Shown here one piece after another: positions 1 through 8,641 of a stretch of DNA of 64,000 nt. Made by a program: the position numbers and the translations under genes. The DNA is from Gemmatimonadota bacterium (GTDB taxonomy: Bacteria; Latescibacterota; UBA2968; UBA8231): contig VXML01000071.1 of the NCBI GenBank assembly GCA_009841115.1, forward strand, positions 28,474-92,473, in the 5' to 3' direction. The notes below the pieces were generated by a model. That model was not told the DNA's origin. It saw only the letters and a program-made list of their open reading frames with translations, and ran no database searches. Within the stretch, counting starts at the first letter, position 1; each line of letters starts with the position of its first letter.

Positions 1-1
1 C

Positions 2-589
2 CTGCCCCAGCAGATTGCGCAACCCGACGGCACCCAAATCGAGGGCCCTCCACCACAGCCCAACTTCTGCATGAAGGGCCGCAGTGCCGCCAAGCTACTC
101 AACCAAGTGGATCAGTGGCACGAGACGTTGTCGGGAGCAGAAGACGTGCCGCTCAAGACGTGGGCGGCTACAGGTTTGGCTGGTTTCCGCCTCGAAGAAT
201 ACGACGAGCAGCTCAAGTGCAATCTCGTCTGGACTATCTACGAACTCTGTACCTCACAACAGCTCCAGACCGAAGGCCGCATCATGGGCCACTGCGTCTT
301 TTCCTACACCGACCAATGTCTTGCTGGCGACACCTCAATCTGGTCGCTGCGGGCGATCAACGCCGACGCCGAAGACGCCCTCGAAAAACGCGTCCTCACC
401 ATCGCCGTTGACAACCACCAGCGGGCCGTCACCCAAGCCCGAGGCAAGTTCAACATGGCGCTCAATCAGCGGGAACGGCTAGAGAAAAGACGCCGGGCCG
501 GTTCTCTATACGTGCATTTGTTGCGCGAGTCAGCGCGGATTTTGCGCTTGTGGAGCGATAAGGTGGGGTTGGTACAGAAGGGCACGTGA
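2..589 (+). CDS. PcfJ-like protein, C-terminal part (5' end outside window)
   Basis: The reading frame is open from the first bases of the window, so this is the C-terminal 195 residues of a longer protein; the ATG at 71 is internal, because the sequence before it reads like the family (a Phe-Cys-Met-Lys-Gly-Arg stretch leading into a Trp-His pair). The core carries the Gly-His-Cys-Val-x-Ser-Tyr and Cys-x-x-Gly-x-x-Ser-Ile-Trp-Ser-Leu-Arg signature of PcfJ-like proteins, named after a gene of the enterococcal plasmid pCF10; their molecular role is poorly known. The tail is basic. It converges on the next gene with a 6-bp gap. Its last ~50 bp recur in degraded form at 1221-1272. Confidence 0.7.
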   Translation: MPQQIAQPDGTQIEGPPPQPNFCMKGRSAAKLLNQVDQWHETLSGAEDVPLKTWAATGLAGFRLEEYDEQLKCNLVWTIYELCTSQQLQTEGRIMGHCVFSYTDQCLAGDTSIWSLRAINADAEDALEKRVLTIAVDNHQRAVTQARGKFNMALNQRERLEKRRRAGSLYVHLLRESARILRLWSDKVGLVQKGT

Positions 590-595
590 GCACAT

Positions 596-1018
596 CTACA
601 ATTTGAAGAAAAGCGTCCCCATCATCGACAGCCAAGTGGTGATGACCAAACCGATAACTAAGTTGAATTTGCCGTTGAAGTCGCGGCGTAGCTCGCGTGT
701 TTCGACTTCAATTTTGTTATCGAGCGCGTCGAGTTTGCCTTCGACTTTGTGGTCGAGAGCGTCGATCCTGTCTGTAAATTCGGCCTTGAGAGCGTCGAAC
801 TTGGCCTCGGTCTTGGCCTCAAGAGCGTCGATCTTAGACTCAGTCTTGGCCTCAAGAGCATCGATCTTAGACTCAGTCTTGGCCTCAAGAGCATCGATCT
901 TAGACTCGAGTTTGGTACTGTTTTCGCGCACATCCGTCTCAATGAGACTCAGGCGATGGTCAATCTGCTGCAAAACATCGCGGGTAGTGAGCTCGGCAGA
1001 GGGTTGTGGATTAGACAT
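596..1018 (-). CDS. Coiled-coil protein with internal 11-residue repeats and a C-terminal membrane anchor
   Basis: A 140-residue protein of unknown function. Residues about 15-115 are almost entirely charged and heptad-like. They include near-identical units of the type Lys-Thr-Glu-Ser-Lys-Ile-Asp-Ala-Leu-Glu-Ala, predicting a long parallel coiled coil. The last ~25 residues form one hydrophobic segment that would anchor the C-terminus in the membrane, leaving the coil in the cytoplasm or periplasm. The arrangement resembles small DUF-type coiled-coil membrane proteins often found as lineage-specific paralogues, but no specific family is recognised. The central DNA is a tandem 33-bp repeat, so the length may vary between strains. 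Confidence 0.65.
   Translation of the reverse strand: MSNPQPSAELTTRDVLQQIDHRLSLIETDVRENSTKLESKIDALEAKTESKIDALEAKTESKIDALEAKTEAKFDALKAEFTDRIDALDHKVEGKLDALDNKIEVETRELRRDFNGKFNLVIGLVITTWLSMMGTLFFKL
811..909 (-). repeat. Tandem 33-bp repeat, three units, inside the coiled-coil gene
   Basis: Units at 811-843, 844-876 and 877-909 differ at one or two positions only. Each encodes one 11-residue coil unit, so unit gain or loss would keep the frame and register. Weaker, diverged units continue on both sides. Confidence 0.9.
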
Positions 1019-1220
1019 GTGAGTATCCTTTGGTATCGGGTCAAAGATAATCGGCTACATAGCGTATGCAAAATGCAGACCAATCGACTTAAATCATCCC
1101 GTACTCTGGACGATGGCTCTTTGTTCGGTGACGCGGTGTAGTGTAGGAGAAACAGCCGTGTTGCGATTGCGCTACAGCTCGAAGTGTCGGCCATCGCGCA
1201 TTTGAATAGCGATTACTCTT

Positions 1221-1272
1221 GGATTTTGCGCTTGCGGACGATAAAGTGGGATTAGTGCAGAAGGGTGTGTAG
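1221..1272 (+). pseudogene. Degenerate duplicate of the PcfJ-like gene's 3' end
   Basis: These ~52 bp match 537-589 (the tail of the PcfJ-like gene) at roughly four positions in five, with a one-base deletion that breaks the frame. After the break the frame again reads Asp-Lys-Val-Gly-Leu-Val-Gln-Lys-Gly and a stop, against the same residues at the end of the intact gene. It is a remnant of a second copy, suggesting that PcfJ-like genes were duplicated or recombined here. No other part of the gene is recognisable in the 295-bp gap 1019-1313. Confidence 0.65.
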
Positions 1273-1298
1273 GGACGGTTCGCGCTCCGCACCGTCCC
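1272..1298. repeat. 8-bp perfect inverted repeat (hairpin)
   Basis: GGGACGGT at 1272-1279 pairs with ACCGTCCC at 1291-1298 around an 11-base loop. It lies between the PcfJ remnant and the 3' end of the next gene (minus strand). There is no T-run on either side, so a Rho-independent terminator is not supported; it may be a dispersed palindrome or an mRNA-stabilising stem. Confidence 0.45.
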
Positions 1299-1313
1299 AT
1301 CGGCGGCCGTTAT

Positions 1314-3218
1314 TCAATATGCCACACTGAGCGTCCTAGCCAACACCTCTTCCCCCGATTCAGTCTCAGCCGCAATGCGCGCGATATAAGCCCCCGGAGG
1401 CACCAACTCACCGGTCGCATCGCGGCCATCCCAAGTGTGCTCGTAGGCTCCGGCGGACAAGGTGTCTAAAAATAGCTGACGCACCCGGCGTCCAGCCAAA
1501 TCGTATATGCCGATGGAAAATTCGACTTCTTGCACCAGACGCAGGACTTGGAAGACAATGCGACTCTCTTCATTGACGCCATCCCCATTGGGCGTACATA
1601 CCGCCGGTACGATCTGCATCGCGGATAAAATCCCACCCCCTGCGGCGTTGGAGAAAAAGACCCGATTGGTGTTGGTGCCAACACTCGGACTGGCATCGCC
1701 AGCAGCGACCGGCTGGGGCAAACGGCCTCCAGAGTCGATTAGGTGGCTCACCAAATCAGTGGCATAGACCAGAATAGCCGTGCGAAAAGTAACGCGCAGC
1801 GGCTGATTGTTGCTCGGCGTGACTCGGTTCGATGGGAAATACAACATCAGCCCCTGCGCATCCGCGTGGACGCTGTCGGGCACTACCTCGACGAGCGGCT
1901 CCCCCATCTCGAATTTGAGCAACGTCGGTTCGGTTTGGGTCGCAATATGCAAGCCATCGAACCCAACCTGCGCATCGCTGCCAAATTCCGCCCGGATGTC
2001 ATAGGTAAAAAGGGTGTCTCGGCCTGCCGGCACCGCAACTACACCACCGGGAGGGAACGGATCTGCGAGAACGGCTATCTCGCCTACGGCGTGGTCGGCC
2101 AGCGGCAGCGAGTAGCTAATAGCCAAGCTGTCTATCTGGACGAGATCGGTAGAAGTACCTTGAAAAAAGAGCTGAAAATCGAAATACCGCCTTGGGCCGG
2201 GCAGTTCGAGGGGATAGGTAAAAGTTCCCGTCGAATCAATGCGGATCGGATTCTTCCAAGTCCAGTTTTCGGCATCGTCGAGAATAGAACCGCGGAAATC
2301 CTCCGCCAGCTTGGCATAGGCGTCTGCGGTCGTGAGCTGCTCTGAACCCGTTTCGCGATCGACGATCTCAAAATGGACCAAAGGGGTCTCGTCAGCGCCG
2401 TTGCGCAGAGTCAGATCCACGGACGCAGCAGCGGCCGCTGTCGGGAGCAGGACGCCGTCCGGCTGTCGGCGCAACTTGGTGGCTTTGATAGAGAGCGTGC
2501 CGAGAATTGCTGCCGTGGGCAATTCAATGAGCTTGGAGTTATAAGTGCCCTTGGGTACGAACCCTGTGCCAAAGGCTTGGATTTCCGCTATTTCAAATGG
2601 ATTGGGCGACAGAATGCGCAGCCTGATAAAGCGGACTAGCTGCACTGGAAAGTCGACTACCGTCCTCGGCTCGGTCTGCAGATCAACGCGCTTCAAGACC
2701 TGATAGCGTGGCTCTCCTTGCTGGGTATAGTCGCGGCCATCGTTTACGGAAAGCTCAAAGGCCCTCGGGAAGTCGTCGGGAAAAGATGGGCTAGGGAAGT
2801 AGATCAGACGATTGGCCGGAAAGGAAGCCCCGAAATCCAAGAAAAAAATGCGACCCGTCTGATCGGTGCCCAGCCCTTTGAAGCGGTCGCCAGAGGAAGT
2901 CTGCTCATCGCCATCGACCAAGGCAGCGGCCGAGCCTTCGATCGCGGCGTTGTCCCATATATGGGCTCTCCCTTCGGCGACAAAGTCCAAGGTAGGCGAG
3001 TCGCTCCAGTCGAGCGAGCGAAGGATATTGTCGGTTTCTGCCAAGCCGATGGGACGGATCAGAGCCGGGTTTTGCAAATCTACTCCTCCGGCAACCGCGG
3101 CTTGGGAATCCCAAGAAAGCCCGTCCCCACCAACTTTATAGTTTTCGACTTGTGCCTCAAGCGGCGCGCTCAGACAACATACCCCGCACAAAGTGAGCCT
3201 GCTCGCCAGCAGTCTCAT
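1314..3218 (-). CDS. Secreted surface protein with discoidin-like and C-terminal FlgD/CHU_C-like Ig domain
   Basis: A 634-residue exported protein. The ATG at 3218 is preferred because it overlaps the stop of the upstream gene as ATGA and starts a good signal peptide (Arg, then hydrophobic Leu/Cys-rich, ending near Leu-Glu-Ala-Gln). Residues about 90-220 resemble an F5/8 (discoidin)-type carbohydrate-binding fold, with the segment Phe-Phe-Leu-Asp-Phe-Gly. The last ~90 residues (Cys-Thr-Pro-Asn-Gly-Asp-Gly-Val-Asn-Glu, then Trp-Asp-Gly-Arg-Asp and Gly-Ala-Tyr) are the FlgD-like Ig / CHU_C-type domain used as a secretion or cell-surface module in FCB-type bacteria. The function of the middle is unknown; surface binding or adhesion is inferred. 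Confidence 0.7.
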   Translation of the reverse strand: MRLLASRLTLCGVCCLSAPLEAQVENYKVGGDGLSWDSQAAVAGGVDLQNPALIRPIGLAETDNILRSLDWSDSPTLDFVAEGRAHIWDNAAIEGSAAALVDGDEQTSSGDRFKGLGTDQTGRIFFLDFGASFPANRLIYFPSPSFPDDFPRAFELSVNDGRDYTQQGEPRYQVLKRVDLQTEPRTVVDFPVQLVRFIRLRILSPNPFEIAEIQAFGTGFVPKGTYNSKLIELPTAAILGTLSIKATKLRRQPDGVLLPTAAAAASVDLTLRNGADETPLVHFEIVDRETGSEQLTTADAYAKLAEDFRGSILDDAENWTWKNPIRIDSTGTFTYPLELPGPRRYFDFQLFFQGTSTDLVQIDSLAISYSLPLADHAVGEIAVLADPFPPGGVVAVPAGRDTLFTYDIRAEFGSDAQVGFDGLHIATQTEPTLLKFEMGEPLVEVVPDSVHADAQGLMLYFPSNRVTPSNNQPLRVTFRTAILVYATDLVSHLIDSGGRLPQPVAAGDASPSVGTNTNRVFFSNAAGGGILSAMQIVPAVCTPNGDGVNEESRIVFQVLRLVQEVEFSIGIYDLAGRRVRQLFLDTLSAGAYEHTWDGRDATGELVPPGAYIARIAAETESGEEVLARTLSVAY

Positions 3219-3940
3219 TCTTGCACCCAATCTGCCGGCGGCTGATACCCTCTGAACACCTCGCGCTGGAAGCGATACGCCAGATCTATGGTCTCGACGG
3301 GTTGCTGCCTAAAGTCGAAGCGAATCGCCACATCGCTAAGGTAAACGGTAAACTCATTGATATCGTGAGGTAACGCGGGAAACACTATATACCCCTCTAC
3401 TTCTTGGCCGCTAAAAACATCTTCGGCTGGGTACATAGTGCGAGTCAGAATCTCCCTGCGCTCTTGGAAGACACTGTAGGCATTACCCGCATATCCGGGA
3501 ATCATGGAAGCATAGAATTCGAGGATGTCCGTTCTGTTGAGGGGATCGTATTCGCGGCCAGCCTGTTGAGAGACGAGGGTTATGCGGGTGGGATCCAGAT
3601 GCACTTTGGGATACTCGTAGTTTTTCACCTGAACCGCAAAGACAGTGTACTTGGGCGGCGTGTAGGTATCGCCCAGCGGCTTCCAGTTGCCAAAGGTATA
3701 TGGATTCTTGGAATTGGCACCCGCCACAGAGTAGTCGGCGAATTGCCGGTTCAGCTCTTGGTCCGTCATGGGACGCAGGGAAACTTCGAGGCGGTTAAAA
3801 ACCGCAATAATGGTCCCGTCGTCCTCAACCGAAGCATAGGCTTCTTGGCTATTTTCGGGCGCGGGTTCGATTGGTCCTGGGAAGTAACGACCGCAACCGA
3901 TCAACACCAACAGCACCAAGACACTCAAGCATGGACTCAT
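3215..3940 (-). CDS. Lipoprotein of unknown function
   Basis: The ATG at 3940 is chosen over upstream starts because it has a GGGGAAG ribosome-binding site and gives a clean lipoprotein signal (hydrophobic Leu/Val run followed by Leu-Ile-Gly-Cys). The 241-residue product is therefore probably lipidated and periplasmic or outer-membrane. The mature part is rich in beta-type sequence and has no motif I recognise. It overlaps the following FlgD-domain gene by 4 bp (ATGA), so the two are translationally coupled and may work together at the cell surface. Confidence 0.65.
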   Translation of the reverse strand: MSPCLSVLVLLVLIGCGRYFPGPIEPAPENSQEAYASVEDDGTIIAVFNRLEVSLRPMTDQELNRQFADYSVAGANSKNPYTFGNWKPLGDTYTPPKYTVFAVQVKNYEYPKVHLDPTRITLVSQQAGREYDPLNRTDILEFYASMIPGYAGNAYSVFQERREILTRTMYPAEDVFSGQEVEGYIVFPALPHDINEFTVYLSDVAIRFDFRQQPVETIDLAYRFQREVFRGYQPPADWVQE

Positions 3941-3976
3941 GGCAAAGCGCTTCCCCAAAATCCTACAAAACGCGAA

Positions 3977-4016
3977 AGCGGGGGAGTAGAGATAATCGCA
4001 CCTCTCCTCCCCCGCT
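3977..4016 (-). terminator. Rho-independent-type terminator after the CBM9-like gene
   Basis: A 10-bp perfect stem (3977-3986 with 4007-4016, GC-rich core) is followed on the minus strand by TTTCGCGTTTTG. It lies in the 97-bp gap behind the gene at 4038-4946 and separates it from the lipoprotein gene downstream. Confidence 0.6.
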
Positions 4017-4037
4017 ATAAAATAAAATGGAAAAATT

Positions 4038-4946
4038 TTACTCGTCGAAAGTAGCCTTAATTTTTCCCCAAGTACTGCCTTCGACCGCAGTGCCAGCATC
4101 GCTGCCCCGAGTGTACTCACCTACGGTCAATAGGGTAAAGTCAGAGGCGAAATCCTGATCTCTATGCGCCCCGTTGACATCCCCGGTGACAAGCTGATGC
4201 GTCCGGGCGGCACCCTCAGCCGGTGTCGTATCGGCCTCGTTGAGCTGATAGGTGAGACCAATGGTCATTCCCGGCTGCAGGACCACGCGTTCGGTAGATG
4301 CCTCGTCGTTTTCCAAGTTGACCCACAGCGGCATGGCGAACTCATAGCCGAGGGTGACATTGGTCGATCCGTGCGTAGCGCCAGGAGGGCTGAGACTGAC
4401 ATCGGCCTCAATATAGGCCGTGGCCCACTGCTTAGCCGGATCGGCATCTTTGCGCAGCCAAGTCGTGCCGTTGCCGTAGGGCGTCGAATACCCGCCGGGC
4501 ACCTGCACGTGCATGGTCCACTGCTGCGCATTCACTTGGTTCGGATCGCGGTACGGACCGCCGCTGTGGTCGCCGTCGGTAATAATTTCGAGATCGTCCT
4601 CATACCATCCGTTTTCCGGATCCGTTTCGGCCGCGTGCAGCGAATCGTCCGTCACCCGCACAAAGCCATAGATGCGATTGTCGGGTGCCTGCGACCAAGC
4701 GGTCCTGATGGAAACATCAATATCGCTCTTGTCTGGAATTACCTGCTGTACGACCTCGCCCATTTCGTCGGGAGTGACGATGAAATTGGGATCGTACCAC
4801 GCCCAATCCCCATCTTCACCATCGGCGACGTACGTCACATCCGAAGGCCATTCCAAAGCGAAATACCCAAAACCATTGGCGTTGCTGTGCGCAAAGCACG
4901 TGCTCGCAGCCAACAGCAAAACGCCAAAAACAGCACAGATTCTCAT
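4038..4946 (-). CDS. Exported protein with CBM9-like (DOMON-type) domain
   Basis: 302 residues; the ATG at 4946 has a strong AGGAGG site 5-7 bases upstream and begins a typical signal peptide ending Cys-Phe-Ala-His. The mature protein resembles a family 9 carbohydrate-binding beta-sandwich: an Asp-Gly-Asp-Trp opening, a Tyr-Gly-Phe-Val-Arg-Val-Thr-Asp-Asp strand and a Glu-Asp-Asp-Leu-Glu-Ile segment followed by Asp-Gly-Asp-His-Ser-Gly. This is the pattern of Latescibacteria/Poribacteria-type 'sugar-binding' exported proteins. The ligand is unknown. It is transcribed divergently from the oligopeptide-binding gene at 5116 and has its own terminator. Confidence 0.6.
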   Translation of the reverse strand: MRICAVFGVLLLAASTCFAHSNANGFGYFALEWPSDVTYVADGEDGDWAWYDPNFIVTPDEMGEVVQQVIPDKSDIDVSIRTAWSQAPDNRIYGFVRVTDDSLHAAETDPENGWYEDDLEIITDGDHSGGPYRDPNQVNAQQWTMHVQVPGGYSTPYGNGTTWLRKDADPAKQWATAYIEADVSLSPPGATHGSTNVTLGYEFAMPLWVNLENDEASTERVVLQPGMTIGLTYQLNEADTTPAEGAARTHQLVTGDVNGAHRDQDFASDFTLLTVGEYTRGSDAGTAVEGSTWGKIKATFDE

Positions 4947-5115
4947 AGTTATCCTCCTTTTAGAGATTAAATTGGCTGTTTTGTTTGTCAGATATGCTCG
5001 TTCTGCTAACAACTAAAACCTCCTTTTTGAATGGTTAGACCATACGCCCTTTTGCCCATTCAAGCTATTTAATAGCATAGTGCATGTCAACTTTCACTAT
5101 GGAGGCTTGCCCGCC

Positions 5116-6849
5116 ATGTTTAACTGCGTGCTAAGCGGCTTACTAGCCTGCTGCCTGCTCATTGCCTGCGGCGACGATGTCAACGACGAAGCGGACGTCC
5201 CCCGCAACCGCTCGCTCATAATGAACTGCACGCCGCCCAATACCTGCGCCGGTCAAATTCAAGACTACGATTCCTTCAACCCATTTCTCCCCGGCAGCAT
5301 CTCCAGCACCGGCCACAACTTCCTCTACGAACCGCTCTACTTCTACAACCCCTATGGCAAAGAACAAAACCTCATCCCTTGGATCGCAACCGGCCACGAG
5401 TACAACGACGACTTCACTGAAGTAACTATCCACCTCAGAGAAGGAGTAAAGTGGAGCGACGGCACGCCTTGGACTGCGGCCGATTTGGTATTCACAATCG
5501 ACATGCTCAAAAAGAACGCCCCAGTCCTCAACGCCTCGGTCGATATGGAGCTATGGGTCGCAGAAGCCAGCGTCGTGGACGACCTACAGGCGAAAATCGC
5601 GCTAAAATCGCCGAATCCGCGCTTCGTATTCGAGTACTTGACCAACAATTTCGGCAACGGCATCCCCATTGTCCCCAAGCATATCTGGGAGGGGAAAGAC
5701 GCGAAAACCTTCGCCAACCTAGACCTCCAGCGCGACTGGCCCGTAGTCAGTGGCCCTTACCGGCTCGTCCGTTCCGAGCCTCAGCAGCGAATCTGGGATC
5801 TGCGGCGAGACTGGTGGGCGGCTGAGACGGGCTTTCGCCGACTCCCCCGCGTAGAACGCCTGATCTATCTGCCCTACATGGACGAAGACAAAAGGGTGCA
5901 ATTGCTGATCAGCAACCAAATGGATACCTGTCTGGACCTGCGCCCGTCCAATATCAAGACCATTCTCGACCAGAATCCCGATGTATCCACTTGGACCGGC
6001 CGCGAACCACCCTACGGCTACCTCGATTGGTGGCCCATCGCCTTGGGCTTTAACAATCTCGAAGCGCCGTTTGCAGATGCGGAAATCCGCTGGGCCATCA
6101 ACTACGCCATTGACCGGCAGCAACTCGTCGAGGTCGGCTGGCAGGGCGCGGGCACCTATTCCCTACTCCCCTTTCCAGACTTCCCACCCCTACGCCGTTT
6201 CATGGACCAGGTCGGGGATTTGCTCGCGCGCTATCCAGTCGGCACACACGACCCGGCCAAGACCGCGGAGATCATGCAACGCCAAGGCTGGTCCTTAGAA
6301 AAAGGCATCTGGACCAAGGAAGGCACGCCGTTCAAAATCACCATCGACCTGCATCCAAATCTCCACGACATCGTCCCCGTGCTGGTCGAGCAGCTACGCC
6401 GCGCCGGCTTTGATGCTGGTTTCAGAATGACTTCCGATTATTACACCCGCATGACCGTGGGCGACGCCCGGGCCTTTCTGATCGGCAATGCGGGCAGCGT
6501 GCGCGACCCGTACTTTACTCTCAGACTCTATCACAGCCGCTACGTGCAACCGACCGGTACGGCCGCTATCTATTTCTGGCGCTGGCAAAACGCCCACTTC
6601 GACCAAATCATCGACCGCATGGCCGGCACGGCCCCCGACGATCCGCAACTGCTCGAACACTTTCGCCAAGCCATGGAAATCTGGCTGCGCGAGCTGCCTT
6701 CCATTCCACTGCTCCAGTGGTACCACAGAATTCCCCACAACGAAACCTACTGGCAGAACTGGCCCACCGCGGAAACGCCCTATATCAACAGCGCCTACTG
6801 GGCGCGCACTTGGCTGCTGGTTCTCCTCGAACTCGAACCTGTGCAATAA
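5116..6849 (+). CDS. ABC transporter oligopeptide/solute-binding lipoprotein (SBP_bac_5)
   Basis: 577 residues. The ATG at 5116 is preferred to one 36 bp upstream: it has TGGAGG at 5100-5105 and starts a lipoprotein signal with lipobox Leu-Leu-Ile-Ala-Cys. The body has the family-5 extracellular solute-binding pattern: an early 'Asn-Pro-Phe' region, Tyr-Glu-Pro-Leu, Val-Lys-Trp-Ser-Asp-Gly-Thr-Pro-Trp-Thr-Ala-x-Asp, and later Arg-Trp-Ala-Ile-Asn-Tyr-Ala-Ile-Asp-Arg. Such proteins capture peptides, nickel or oligosaccharides for Dpp/Opp-type importers. No permease or ATPase gene adjoins it; the next gene is a foldase lipoprotein, so the transporter partners must be elsewhere. Confidence 0.85.
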   Translation: MFNCVLSGLLACCLLIACGDDVNDEADVPRNRSLIMNCTPPNTCAGQIQDYDSFNPFLPGSISSTGHNFLYEPLYFYNPYGKEQNLIPWIATGHEYNDDFTEVTIHLREGVKWSDGTPWTAADLVFTIDMLKKNAPVLNASVDMELWVAEASVVDDLQAKIALKSPNPRFVFEYLTNNFGNGIPIVPKHIWEGKDAKTFANLDLQRDWPVVSGPYRLVRSEPQQRIWDLRRDWWAAETGFRRLPRVERLIYLPYMDEDKRVQLLISNQMDTCLDLRPSNIKTILDQNPDVSTWTGREPPYGYLDWWPIALGFNNLEAPFADAEIRWAINYAIDRQQLVEVGWQGAGTYSLLPFPDFPPLRRFMDQVGDLLARYPVGTHDPAKTAEIMQRQGWSLEKGIWTKEGTPFKITIDLHPNLHDIVPVLVEQLRRAGFDAGFRMTSDYYTRMTVGDARAFLIGNAGSVRDPYFTLRLYHSRYVQPTGTAAIYFWRWQNAHFDQIIDRMAGTAPDDPQLLEHFRQAMEIWLRELPSIPLLQWYHRIPHNETYWQNWPTAETPYINSAYWARTWLLVLLELEPVQ

Positions 6850-6931
6850 ATTGCAAACTTCGCCCCTCACCAAGAACTTCTACATCGTCCTTACCCTCCC
6901 CCGCACAATCCTGAACTGTGGAGAAGCTATA

Positions 6932-8617
6932 GTGATAATCGCAGTCCTTTTGTTCGGCACCCTCTTAGGATGCGCGGAAAACCATTCTGTAGCAGCGCGG
7001 ATCGCCGACCGCACCATCGCGATCGATCAGGTGGAACGGGTCTGGGACAGGTTGCCGCAGGAGCAAAAACAATCAAAGCGCGATGTCCTAGAGACGCTTA
7101 TCAACCGCGAGTTACTGTTCATAGAAGCCAAGAATAGGAACCTAGATGAAAGCGCACAGGTACTATCCAGCTTAGAACGCGTGCGCCAACAACAGTCGGT
7201 AGAACGCCTCATCGAAAGAGAGGTCAAAAGCCATGTAACAGTCTCTGACGCAGAAATCAGAACCTATTACGAGAACAGCGACCTGCGCACCAAGCGCGAG
7301 GTGCGGGGACGGCATCTCATGGTAAAAACAGCGGCAGAAGCGCAAACGCTCTACCAAGCGCTCCTAGACGGCGAAAATTTCGCCGAGCTAGCCCGTCGCT
7401 TTTCCCTGGATCAACAGACCGCTGATAAAGGAGGAGACCTAGGTTACTGGGACGAGTCCTTGATGGCCGGCCCCGTCAGCAAGGCGCTCTTCTCCATGCA
7501 GTTGGGCGAGCTATCTGAGCCTTTCCAAGGCAGAGAAGGCTACGTCCACATCGTGCGCGTGGAGGACGAGCGCCCGCTGCCCTATGAGTCCTTAAAAAAG
7601 AGAATCAAAGACCGGCTCTACGCAGATCGCCTTGCCGTGCGCACGGCGGAGTTTCGCACGAACATCAGAAAACAATTCAATTTACAGCTAGTCGAATCAA
7701 CTTGGTTGCAGCTAGTAAAGCTGGGCAAAACCGCCTCTCACGGGATACCAGAGTTCGACGGGGACGAGCACTCAACAAAGCAGCTAATACTCTACGAAGG
7801 AGGACAGGTTACACTTGGGCAGTACCTACAATGGCTCGTAGCAACCCCATCCCAACGGCGTCCCGTAACCGTAGATACCGCGAGTATCGCTCGGTACGCC
7901 AGACGCACGGTAGTCGATTCCGTCCTGCTGCCGCTAGCCGCTCAGCAGGCCGGGCTAGCCGACGACGACGAGATGAAGCGCTATCTGGAAAAGCGCCGCA
8001 CGGTGTTAATGATCGAAGACCTGCGCCGTCTAGAAGCAGATGCGCCGATTGTCAACGAAGCTGCTATGCGGACCTATTACGAGGAGCATCTATCCTGGTT
8101 TACCGATCCCGATCTGCTCATCTACGAAGCTATCTTGCTCCACCACGAAGCAGATGCACTCGACGTCGCCGAAAAAGTGCGCCAAGGAGCCGACATGTGG
8201 ACTTTGGCCCAAGGTTATCCGCGCTTCCACGACGCTTGGTTCCACTATAACATTTACCACATCCACCGCGAGGAAGACGAACAACACGCCCACTCCCCGC
8301 ACACCATGTCGGCAGTGTTGGCAGCCGTCCGCAAAACTCCGGTGGGAAAAGTCGGCGGTCCTTTCTTGGTACATTTCCAGCCGCGCGAAAAAATCTGGCC
8401 GGGCTACATCGTGTTTCGCACGCTAGAGCAACGCCCTGCCCGATTGCTACCTTTTGCCCATCCCGAGGTTCAGCAAACCGTAAAAAAGATGGTGCGCTCG
8501 GCAAATGGCCAGCGCATTGAAGAGCGCTTTGAAACTTTTCTAAGCCAACTGCGGGAGAAGTACGCAGAGCAAATTGAAATATACCCTGAGAATCTCACGT
8601 CCGAATCGACCTTATAA
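6932..8617 (+). CDS. Parvulin-type peptidyl-prolyl isomerase lipoprotein (SurA/PpiC-like)
   Basis: 561 residues from GTG 6932, chosen because GGAG at 6920-6923 precedes it and the product opens with a short hydrophobic run and the lipobox Leu-Leu-Gly-Cys; the frame upstream of this point overlaps the preceding gene and is not coding. After a SurA_N-like helical region (to about residue 105), a PpiC rotamase domain follows (about 110-215): Arg-Gly-Arg-His-Leu-Met-Val, Phe-Ala-Glu-Leu-Ala-Arg-Arg-Phe-Ser, Gly-Gly-Asp-Leu-Gly-Tyr-Trp. The C-terminal half is helical and may be a second, degenerate chaperone module. Likely role: periplasmic folding of secreted or outer-membrane proteins, consistent with the many exported proteins encoded nearby. 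Confidence 0.8.
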   Translation: MIIAVLLFGTLLGCAENHSVAARIADRTIAIDQVERVWDRLPQEQKQSKRDVLETLINRELLFIEAKNRNLDESAQVLSSLERVRQQQSVERLIEREVKSHVTVSDAEIRTYYENSDLRTKREVRGRHLMVKTAAEAQTLYQALLDGENFAELARRFSLDQQTADKGGDLGYWDESLMAGPVSKALFSMQLGELSEPFQGREGYVHIVRVEDERPLPYESLKKRIKDRLYADRLAVRTAEFRTNIRKQFNLQLVESTWLQLVKLGKTASHGIPEFDGDEHSTKQLILYEGGQVTLGQYLQWLVATPSQRRPVTVDTASIARYARRTVVDSVLLPLAAQQAGLADDDEMKRYLEKRRTVLMIEDLRRLEADAPIVNEAAMRTYYEEHLSWFTDPDLLIYEAILLHHEADALDVAEKVRQGADMWTLAQGYPRFHDAWFHYNIYHIHREEDEQHAHSPHTMSAVLAAVRKTPVGKVGGPFLVHFQPREKIWPGYIVFRTLEQRPARLLPFAHPEVQQTVKKMVRSANGQRIEERFETFLSQLREKYAEQIEIYPENLTSESTL

Positions 8618-8641
8618 ATTCATTCCCACGAAAGGCATTCC

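Noticed and set aside
811..909. CRISPR-like array
   Set aside because: The 33-bp units are contiguous without spacers and lie inside a coding region.
749..1141. 130-codon plus-strand frame over the coiled-coil gene
   Set aside because: Its apparent repeats are only the antisense reading of the 33-bp tandem repeat.
1272..1298. Rho-independent terminator
   Set aside because: A good stem, but no T-run follows on either strand.
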